Origin: Antarcticimicrobium sp040365005
GTDB lineage: Bacteria; Pseudomonadota; Alphaproteobacteria; Rhodobacterales; Rhodobacteraceae
Length of the DNA: 64,000 bases
Assembly (NCBI RefSeq): GCF_040365005.1
Contig: NZ_BAABWV010000016.1
Location: forward strand, 73,896 to 137,895
Direction: 5' to 3'
Shown here: positions 57,965-64,000 of the stretch, in pieces
Position numbering within the stretch: the stretch's first letter is position 1
Layout: each line of letters opens with the position of its first letter
Position numbers and translations under genes: made by a program
Notes under the pieces: generated by a model
What the model was told of the DNA's origin: nothing
What the model saw: only the letters and a program-made list of their open reading frames with translations
Databases searched by the model: none

Positions 57965-60697
57965 TTGAGCGATACGCCGGAACCCCCTGAAAACACTGAC
58001 GAAACCCCACCGGAACGCCCCGTCCACTCGGGGCCGTCGGTGTCCATCGAAACCGAGATGCGCACATCCTACCTGGATTACGCCATGTCGGTCATCGTCA
58101 GCCGCGCGATTCCCGATCTGCGCGACGGGTTGAAACCGGTGCACCGCCGCATCCTCTACGCGATGCACGAAACCAACAACACCCATGACAAACCCTACCG
58201 CAAGTCGGCACGGCCGGTCGGTGACGTGATGGGGAAATACCACCCCCACGGCGACAGCGCGATCTATGACGCCTTGGTGCGGATGGCGCAGGATTTCTCG
58301 ATGTCGCTGCCGCTGCTCGACGGCCAGGGCAACTTCGGCTCGATGGACGGTGATAACGCCGCCGCCATGCGCTATACCGAGGTGCGGATGGACAAGCCGG
58401 CGGCCTACATGCTGGCGGACATCGAAAAGGACACCGTCGACTTCCAGGACAACTATGACGGCAAGGACCGCGAACCCACGGTCCTGCCGGCGCGGTTCCC
58501 GAACATGCTGGTCAACGGCGCCGGCGGCATCGCCGTGGGCATGGCAACCAACATCCCGCCGCACAACCTGGGCGAGGTGGTCGAGGCCACGCTGGCCCTG
58601 ATCGAAGAGCCGGACCTGACCAGCGAGCAGCTGATCGAGTATATTCCCGGCCCCGATTTCCCCACCGGCGGTGTCATGCTGGGCCGCTCCGGCGCGCGCA
58701 AGGCCTATCTCGAGGGGCGCGGCAGCGTCATCATCCGGGCCAAGACCCGGATCGAGGAGCTGCGAAAAGACCGCTATGCCATCGTCGTCGACGAGATCCC
58801 CTATCAGGTCAACAAGGCCGCGATGATCGAGAAGATCGCCGAACAGGTCCGCGAAAAGAAGATCGAGGGCGTGGCGCATGTGCAGGACGAATCCGACCGC
58901 AACGGCGTGCGCGTGGTGGTCGAACTCAAGCGCGATGCCACCCCCGACGTGGTGCTGAACCAGCTGTTCCGCTTTACCCCGATGCAGACCTCTTTCGGCT
59001 GCAACATGCTGGCGCTGAACGGTGGGCGGCCCGAACAGCTCACCCTGCGCCGCTTCCTGACCTCGTTCCTCGAATTCCGCGAAGAGGTCGTGATCCGGCG
59101 CACCGCCTTCGACCTGCGCAAGGCCCGCGACCGCAGCCACGTGCTGTGCGGTCTGGCCGTCGCGGTCTCCAACGTCGACGAGGTGGTCGCCACCATCCGC
59201 AGCTCGGCCGATGCCGCCGAGGCCCGCACCCGCCTGATGGAGCGGCGCTGGCCCGCCGCCGATATCGCCGATTATATCCGCCTGATCGACGACCCGACCC
59301 ATCCGATGAACGAGGACGGCACCTATAACCTGTCCGAGATCCAGGCCCGCGCGATCCTCGACCTGCGGCTGCAGCGCCTGACCCAGATCGGCGTCAAGGA
59401 GGTCACTGACGAGCTCGAGGAACTCGCCGCCAAGATCAAGGAATACCTTGAAATCCTCGGTTCGCGCGATCGCATCCTCGAGATCATCAGCACCGAACTG
59501 CGCGAGGTGCAGGAGCTTTTCGCCGTACCGCGCCGCACCGAGATCGTCGACTGGTCCGGCGACATGGAGGACGAGGACCTGATCGAGCGTGAGGACATGG
59601 TTGTGACCGTGACCTCGGGCGGCTACATCAAGCGGACCCCGCTGGCCGACTTCCGTGCGCAGAAACGCGGTGGCAAGGGCCTCAGCGGCATGGCGACCAA
59701 GGACGAGGACGTGGTTACCACCCTGTTCGTCGCCAATACCCACACACAGCTTCTGTTCTTCACGACCGAGGGGATGGTCTACAAGCTCAAGACATGGCGT
59801 CTGCCGCTGGGCGGGCGTACCTCCAAGGGCAAGGCCATCGTCAACATCCTGCCGATCCCCACGGGCGTCTCCGTCGCCGCGATCATGCCGGTGGACCGCC
59901 CCGAGGACGAATGGGACGACCTGCAGATCGTCTTCGCCACCTCGGCCGGGGATGTGCGCCGCAACGCGCTGAGCGACTTCACCAACGTCAAGCGCAACGG
60001 CAAGATCGCCATGGACCTGCCTGAAGAGGTCGAACTGGTCAACGCGCGGATCTGCTCGGAGGAGGACGACGTGATGCTCGTCACCAATTCCGGCCGTGCG
60101 ATCCGCTTTCCCGTCACCGATGTGCGGGTGTTCAAGGGCCGCAAGTCGACCGGCGTGCGCGGCATCCGCCTGAGCGGTGACGACCGTGTCGTGTCGATGT
60201 CGGTGATCCGCCACTTCGAGGCCGAGGCCGAGGAGCGCGCCGCCTATCTCAAGATGCGCCGCGCCGTGGCTGGCCTTGCCGACGATGCCGAGAGCGATGA
60301 CGAGGACGAGGCCCAGCCCGGCTTGATCAGCCAGGAGCGCTATGCCGAGATGTCGGCGGCCGAGAACCTGATCCTGACCATCACCGCCGGCGGCTCGGGC
60401 AAGCTGAGTTCCAGCCACGACTACCCGGTGCGCGGACGCGGCGGCATGGGCGTGGCCGCGATGGACAAGGCGATGCGCGGCGGCGCCGTCGTTGCCTCCT
60501 TCCCGGTCGATATGGACGACCAGATCATGCTCGCCACCTCCAAGGGGCAATCGATCCGGGTGCCGGTCGAGGGGATCTCGTTCCGCTCGCGCAGCGCCGG
60601 CGGGGTCAAGGTGTTCGACACCGGCCGCGGCGAGGAAGTGGTCAGCGTCGCCTGGATCGCCGAACACGGCGACGAGGAGGAAGGCGACGAGGGCTGA
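57965..60697 (+). CDS. gyrA: DNA gyrase subunit A
   Basis: A 910-residue type II topoisomerase subunit. Catalytic Tyr137 (AAAMRYTE) corresponds to E. coli Tyr122. In the quinolone-resistance region (HPHGDSAIYDALVRMA) Ser98 and Asp102, equivalent to Ser83 and Asp87, are wild-type. The C-terminal beta-pinwheel carries QKRGGKG (GyrA-box like). The start is TTG: the conserved N-terminus SDTPEPPENTD begins here and no in-frame ATG is closer. It ends with an acidic tail. Confidence 0.96.
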   Translation: MSDTPEPPENTDETPPERPVHSGPSVSIETEMRTSYLDYAMSVIVSRAIPDLRDGLKPVHRRILYAMHETNNTHDKPYRKSARPVGDVMGKYHPHGDSAIYDALVRMAQDFSMSLPLLDGQGNFGSMDGDNAAAMRYTEVRMDKPAAYMLADIEKDTVDFQDNYDGKDREPTVLPARFPNMLVNGAGGIAVGMATNIPPHNLGEVVEATLALIEEPDLTSEQLIEYIPGPDFPTGGVMLGRSGARKAYLEGRGSVIIRAKTRIEELRKDRYAIVVDEIPYQVNKAAMIEKIAEQVREKKIEGVAHVQDESDRNGVRVVVELKRDATPDVVLNQLFRFTPMQTSFGCNMLALNGGRPEQLTLRRFLTSFLEFREEVVIRRTAFDLRKARDRSHVLCGLAVAVSNVDEVVATIRSSADAAEARTRLMERRWPAADIADYIRLIDDPTHPMNEDGTYNLSEIQARAILDLRLQRLTQIGVKEVTDELEELAAKIKEYLEILGSRDRILEIISTELREVQELFAVPRRTEIVDWSGDMEDEDLIEREDMVVTVTSGGYIKRTPLADFRAQKRGGKGLSGMATKDEDVVTTLFVANTHTQLLFFTTEGMVYKLKTWRLPLGGRTSKGKAIVNILPIPTGVSVAAIMPVDRPEDEWDDLQIVFATSAGDVRRNALSDFTNVKRNGKIAMDLPEEVELVNARICSEEDDVMLVTNSGRAIRFPVTDVRVFKGRKSTGVRGIRLSGDDRVVSMSVIRHFEAEAEERAAYLKMRRAVAGLADDAESDDEDEAQPGLISQERYAEMSAAENLILTITAGGSGKLSSSHDYPVRGRGGMGVAAMDKAMRGGAVVASFPVDMDDQIMLATSKGQSIRVPVEGISFRSRSAGGVKVFDTGRGEEVVSVAWIAEHGDEEEGDEG

Positions 60698-60784
60698 GCA
60701 ATGGAGCGTCCGGCCGCACGGCTGGGCGCTCGCCCCCCCTCGGTTGGCCCGCCTTTTCTTTAGGCTCCGGTCGATGAACCGCGC

Positions 60785-62005
60785 CTATGCGCCATCCGTC
60801 AGCACATCATCAACCGGCTCACGCCGCCGCGCGGCGATCCAGATCACCGTCGCCAGCCCTGAGGGCAGTAACAGCCCAAGCGCCATCGGCAAAGGCGTGT
60901 GCGTACCGCCCAACGCGACACAGGACGAGACGCTGAAGGCAATGCCGAACTGGATCGCCCCCAAAAGCGCCGACCCGATGCCGGCCCCCTCGTGTGCCGC
61001 ACCCATCGCGATCGACATGGCGTTTGCCGACAAAAGCCCGACCAGCCCGATCGTCAGCCAGAGGGGGGCAATGAATACCCAGATCGACGACACGTCCGAC
61101 AGCAGGGTCAAGACCAGCGCCACCGCGACATGGGCCGGCAGGACGGCGCTCAGGATCTGTCCGGGCGTGAACCGGTTGAGCAAGAGCGTGTTCACCCGCC
61201 CGAACACGACAAGCGCCGCCGCGATCACCGCAAAGACCAGCCCGTATTGCAGGGAACTGAGGCCGAAGACCCCCTGGAACACCCCGGAAGAGCCGGTGAT
61301 AAAAGCGAACATCCCGGCCTGCACCAAGCCCGCCGTCAGCGCCGGGACAACGAAGCTGCGCCGCAACAGCAGCATCCGCGCGGTCGAAACCCCGGTGCGG
61401 AACGGGCGGCTGGCCCGCTTGGCCAGGGGCAGCGTCTCGGGCAGGATCAGCAGCGACGCCACAAGGGCAACCACGCTCACCAGCGCCATGGTGCAAAAGA
61501 TCGAGCGCCAGCCAAACGCCTCCAGCAACAGGCTGCCCAGCGTCGGAGAGACGATCGGCCCGATGGTCAGCAACATCACCAGCACCGTCATTACCTTTGC
61601 CGCGCGCTGCCCGTCATAGAGATCCCGCACGACGGCCCGGCCCACCACCATTCCGGAACTCGCCCCGATCGCCTGCAGGAACCGCACCAGGTTGAACAGG
61701 GTGATATCACCGATCAGCGGCAAGACCACCGAGGTCGCCGTGAACAGCGCGGCCCCGAACAGCAGGGGCGTCTTGCGCCCGTAGCCGTCGATCAAGGGGC
61801 CCATGACGATCTGCCCGGCACAGAGGCCGAGAAAGAAGATCGACAGCGACAGTTCGGCCGCCGAATGACTGGCCTTCATCGACGCGGCCAGATCGCCGAT
61901 CGCGGCAAGGTACATGTCGGTCGCAAGCGGCGGGAAAAGCGACAGCAGGCCCAGCACGGCGGTGATCGCGGCGGCATGTCTCGGGGTAAGGGAGGTGGTT
62001 GGCAT
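60785..62005 (-). CDS. Multidrug efflux MFS transporter (Bcr/CflA family)
   Basis: A 406-residue 12-TM drug:H+ antiporter of the Bcr/CflA branch. It has LGLLSLFPPLATDMYLAA in TM1, the MFS motif A GPLIDGYGRKTPLL and FLQAIGASSGMVVGRAVVRD (Bcr-type motif C region). Substrates unknown. Start chosen at the ATG for PTTSLTPRHAA with AGGATCCTC before it; an upstream ATG would overlap the operator region. Divergent from a TetR gene that likely represses it. Confidence 0.88.
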   Translation of the reverse strand: MPTTSLTPRHAAAITAVLGLLSLFPPLATDMYLAAIGDLAASMKASHSAAELSLSIFFLGLCAGQIVMGPLIDGYGRKTPLLFGAALFTATSVVLPLIGDITLFNLVRFLQAIGASSGMVVGRAVVRDLYDGQRAAKVMTVLVMLLTIGPIVSPTLGSLLLEAFGWRSIFCTMALVSVVALVASLLILPETLPLAKRASRPFRTGVSTARMLLLRRSFVVPALTAGLVQAGMFAFITGSSGVFQGVFGLSSLQYGLVFAVIAAALVVFGRVNTLLLNRFTPGQILSAVLPAHVAVALVLTLLSDVSSIWVFIAPLWLTIGLVGLLSANAMSIAMGAAHEGAGIGSALLGAIQFGIAFSVSSCVALGGTHTPLPMALGLLLPSGLATVIWIAARRREPVDDVLTDGA

Positions 62006-62057
62006 GAGGATCCTGAAAACGGCGACGCGCCCGGTTTCGGGCAGCGGGGACAATTAT

Positions 62058-62071
62058 TAGACTGAAGTCCA
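62058..62071. promoter_or_regulatory. TetR operator, copy 1
   Basis: TAGAC-TGAA-GTCCA, one of two 14-bp sites in the MFS/TetR divergent region; it shares the TRGAC-N4-GTCCA pattern with the second copy 26 bases away. Confidence 0.6.
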
Positions 62072-62083
62072 CATACCAATTAC

Positions 62084-62097
62084 TGGACACGAGTCCA
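62084..62097. promoter_or_regulatory. TetR operator, copy 2
   Basis: TGGAC-ACGA-GTCCA, with perfect 5-bp arms. Followed by CACAA as the first copy is followed by CATAC. It lies 46 bases before the TetR start. Confidence 0.6.
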
Positions 62098-62142
62098 CAA
62101 TTCAATCCAATGTGGCTGTGCAGGCACGGACAGGAGGTGTGC

Positions 62143-62721
62143 ATGACCGAAAAACCGGCATCCGGCGGACGCCCGCCGAACGAACAGGCCAGCGCCGCGC
62201 TGAAGGCCGCCGCGCTGCGGCTGGTGAGCGAGAAGGGGTACGCCAAGGTCTCCATCGCCGAGATTGCCAAGGCGGCCGGTGTCGCGCGCCAGACGCTGTA
62301 CAACCGGTGGAACACCAAAGCCGATCTGGTGCTCGAGGCGATGTTCGAGGAAACCGGGCGCTATGCCGCCGAGCCGCTGGATCAGGCTGGGGAAAGCTGC
62401 CGCGCGCAGCTCGAGGCGTTTCTTGCGCAGGTCTTTACCCACCTGTCCCAGGACGGAGACACCGTTTGCGCCCTGATCGCCGCCGCGCAACAGGATGCCT
62501 CCTTCCGCGCGGCCTTTTTCAGGCGATTTGTCCGACCGCGCGAAGAGATGGTCACGACCCTGTTGCGCCGGGCCCAGACGCAGGGCAAACTCGCGCAGGA
62601 TCGCAACCCCGAGATGCTTTCGACGTTCATCCACGGGGCGTTCTGGTACCGGCTGTTGAACGGGCAGCCTGTGAACGCGGGTCTGGCGCGCGACATCGCC
62701 GCAGAGGTGTTCACGCGGTAG
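62143..62721 (+). CDS. TetR/AcrR family transcriptional regulator
   Basis: A 192-residue repressor. The N-terminal HTH reads VSIAEIAKAAGVARQTLYNRWNTKADLV; the C-terminal ligand domain is TetR_C-like. Start chosen at the ATG preceded by AGGAGGTGTGC; another ATG 11 codons earlier lacks a site. It is divergent from the Bcr/CflA pump and probably represses both via the two operators between them. Confidence 0.9.
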   Translation: MTEKPASGGRPPNEQASAALKAAALRLVSEKGYAKVSIAEIAKAAGVARQTLYNRWNTKADLVLEAMFEETGRYAAEPLDQAGESCRAQLEAFLAQVFTHLSQDGDTVCALIAAAQQDASFRAAFFRRFVRPREEMVTTLLRRAQTQGKLAQDRNPEMLSTFIHGAFWYRLLNGQPVNAGLARDIAAEVFTR

Positions 62722-62815
62722 CCTTTCACGGCTCTTCCCGCCCTGCCCTCGCGCTGCGCCGGTCAACCTGCCAGCGCCCCCGGACCTCCACCGTGGAATC
62801 GCCGCTTGCCTTTCA

Positions 62816-62840
62816 AATGTCAGACCTTTTAATGTCAGAC
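62816..62840. promoter_or_regulatory. Tandem AATGTCAGAC repeats upstream of the FadR-type gene
   Basis: The 10-base repeat AATGTCAGAC occurs twice with 15-base spacing, 20 bases before the ATG. TGTCAGACA in the second copy is itself a palindrome with a central A. Likely an autoregulatory site for the adjacent GntR protein. Confidence 0.5.
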
Positions 62841-62859
62841 AAAAGAAGTTCACCCACCG

Positions 62860-63594
62860 ATGAAAATCGACCCCACCAAACCCGCCGATCTTTCGGCCCA
62901 GATCGCCGCGGCGATCCGGGACGCGATCGTGTCTGGCGCGCTGATCGTCGATGAACGGCTGCCCTCCGAGGCCGAACTTGCCGATCAATTCAACGTTTCC
63001 CGTCCCACGGTGCGCGAGGCGCTGAAACGGTTGGCGGCGCAAAGCCTGATCCGCACCCAGCGTGGCGCCACCGGCGGCGCCTTTGTCCGGCGGCTCAGTT
63101 ACGAGGATGCCTACAGCCAGCAGATCACCACCTCGACCCTGCTGTTGAGCATGAACGCGGTCAGCTTCGACACCGCCTGCGAGGCGCGCTATGCGCTCGA
63201 ACGGGCCTGCGCGCCGCTCTCGGCCCAGCGGCGCAGCGCCGACCACCTCGCCACCATGCGCGCCGAGATCTTTCGCCAGGGCCAGCCGGGCCTGACCGAC
63301 GAGGCATTTTGCGCCTCGGACGTCGCGTTCCACCGGGCGCTGGTGGACGGCGCCGGCAACCCGGTGCTGTCCTATCAGCTTGCCGGCGCGGTCGAGGCGA
63401 TGCAGCCGCTGATGAACATGATCACCTTCAGCGCCCGTTCGCGCACCGAGATCGTCGCCCTGCACGACCGCATCGCCGGCGCGATCGAGGCCCGCGACGC
63501 CACCGGCGCCGAGGCCGCGCTGCGTGACCTGGAGGTCTACACCCAGGAGCTGGCCCGCGACGTGATGGCCGAACGGGCCGCGCGGCACGGATGA
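62860..63594 (+). CDS. FadR-subfamily GntR transcriptional regulator
   Basis: A 244-residue regulator: GntR winged helix (LPSEAELADQFNVSRPTVREALKRL at about 29-53) and a C-terminal FCD ligand/metal domain with ASDVAFHRALVDGAGN and a late LHDRIAGAIEARD stretch. Such factors sense small organic acids. No metabolic gene is adjacent on the right, only ssrA, so it probably controls distant targets and itself. The start at MKIDPTKPADL lies 20 bases after the repeat operator. Confidence 0.88.
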   Translation: MKIDPTKPADLSAQIAAAIRDAIVSGALIVDERLPSEAELADQFNVSRPTVREALKRLAAQSLIRTQRGATGGAFVRRLSYEDAYSQQITTSTLLLSMNAVSFDTACEARYALERACAPLSAQRRSADHLATMRAEIFRQGQPGLTDEAFCASDVAFHRALVDGAGNPVLSYQLAGAVEAMQPLMNMITFSARSRTEIVALHDRIAGAIEARDATGAEAALRDLEVYTQELARDVMAERAARHG

Positions 63595-63637
63595 CCCCGC
63601 CCTGCCGTGCCGGAGGGGTCGATCGTACGATTTCCCC

Positions 63638-63666
63638 TTCAAATCACCCGAAACCCCACCTATATT
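63638..63666 (+). promoter_or_regulatory. ssrA promoter
   Basis: TTCAAA, 17 bases, TATATT; the predicted start lies 6-7 bases downstream, where the tmRNA acceptor piece begins with GTCCCC / GGGGAC. Confidence 0.6.
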
Positions 63667-63672
63667 CGTGAT

Positions 63673-63982
63673 GTCCCCTCGGGGACTATGGACATAAACG
63701 CGCTCGTAATAAGCGGTTCGGACCCGGGGGCGGTACCCGGCGGCTCCACCAAACATCCTTCATTTGGGGATCATGGGGCCGAAACAGGATCGACGAACGT
63801 CTAAAGGGGTTTGCTTTGTTCCGGTGAGGTACCACCGTTATCGGTCCGAAAAGTACAATTGCAAATGACAATCGTGCTCCGGTTGCCGTTGCTGCGTAAG
63901 CAGTAACCAGACCGAAACTTAAGCCCTTGCGCCTAGCCGCGTAAGGCGGGGTTCGCAGGCACCTGGCAACAGAAGCCTGCAC
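63673..63982 (+). ncRNA. ssrA: tmRNA, two-piece circularly permuted form
   Basis: The gene is permuted as known in alphaproteobacteria: the acceptor piece comes first, ending GGCTCC-ACCA at 63751 with a T-arm stem CCGGG / CCCGG; a 23-base intervening segment follows; the coding piece starts at 63775 with GGGGCCG, which pairs with CGGCTCC. The coding piece has GATCGACG and an in-frame tag. A hairpin GCAGGC / GCCTGC ends near 63980. It rescues stalled ribosomes with SmpB. Ends are approximate. Confidence 0.92.
63861..63899 (+). other. tmRNA proteolysis tag reading frame
   Basis: Twelve codons from the resume GCA read ANDNRAPVAVAA then TAA. The C-terminal VAVAA is the ClpXP degradation signal type of alphaproteobacterial tags. 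Confidence 0.9.
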
Positions 63983-64000
63983 TTTCCCACTCACATGTTT

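Noticed and set aside
57902..60667. 921-codon frame opposite gyrA
   Set aside because: Mirror of gyrA codon bias; no recognisable motif.
62816..63594. FadR-type protein as the PDH regulator
   Set aside because: Its own upstream repeats (TGTCAGAC) do not resemble the TAGTTTA/TAAACTA sites, so there is no sequence support.
63607..63804. Small plus-strand frame at the right end
   Set aside because: It runs through the ssrA promoter and acceptor piece, so it is not a protein gene.

Overview
The window is a stretch of bacterial chromosome with high G+C and dense coding. It most likely comes from a marine alphaproteobacterium of the Rhodobacterales (Roseobacter group). The strongest evidence is a circularly permuted, two-piece tmRNA gene at the right end with an ANDNRAPVAVAA tag. 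Supporting evidence is a pyruvate dehydrogenase E1 beta subunit carrying its own lipoyl domain, a usg gene, a DUF4445/RamA-like corrinoid activase, and an acyl-CoA ligase that resembles DmdB of the DMSP demethylation pathway. The assignment is an inference from gene content; genus and species cannot be fixed here.

Layout. 0-4 kb: the tail of a YbdK-like carboxylate-amine ligase, then a valine-degradation operon (acyl-CoA dehydrogenase, 3-hydroxyisobutyryl-CoA hydrolase, mmsB). 4-13.9 kb: mostly minus-strand housekeeping genes (patatin, uvrA, methyltransferase, lpd, DUF924, MFS, queA), with a small rhodanese on plus. 14-20.8 kb: a 1112-residue AsmA/YhdP-like protein, divergent from a Bcp peroxiredoxin, then a DUF455 protein and an overlapping M23 peptidase/bactofilin pair. 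20.9-29.4 kb: DUF3179, twin cyclophilins, pgk, a secreted protein of unknown function, class I aldolase, a bacterioferritin without its heme Met, and an AidB-like dehydrogenase. 29.6-34.3 kb: ftsB, pdhA-pdhB-pdhC and an AhpD-like protein. 34.3-40.2 kb: cysE, guaB, a ureohydrolase, the corrinoid activase and tRNA-Gly(CCC). 40.5-49.6 kb: the most accessory-like region, with a YHYH protein/MarR pair, then a seven-gene operon: a BMP-type ABC importer (4 genes), a 2-oxoglutarate/Fe(II) dioxygenase, a VOC protein and a cysteine hydrolase. 49.7-57.8 kb: the DmdB-like ligase, a thioesterase, zwf-pgl-pgi, an RTX-repeat protein and usg. 58-64 kb: gyrA, an MFS efflux pump with a divergent TetR, a FadR-type regulator and ssrA.

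How the genes work together. Central carbon metabolism dominates: zwf-pgl-pgi feed hexose into the oxidative branch, class I aldolase and pgk run lower glycolysis or gluconeogenesis, and pdhABC with lpd make acetyl-CoA. The lpd and pdhA promoters are 19 kb apart but carry the same 18-bp operator architecture (TAGTTTA, four bases, TAAACTA), so one regulator probably controls all PDH subunits. Further palindromes lie upstream of the valine operon, the aldolase, zwf, marR, the TetR/efflux pair, the FadR-type gene and the BMP operon.

The best candidate for an undescribed system is the BMP importer/dioxygenase/VOC/cysteine hydrolase operon. It reads as uptake, oxidative attack and amide or ureide hydrolysis of an unidentified small nitrogen compound.
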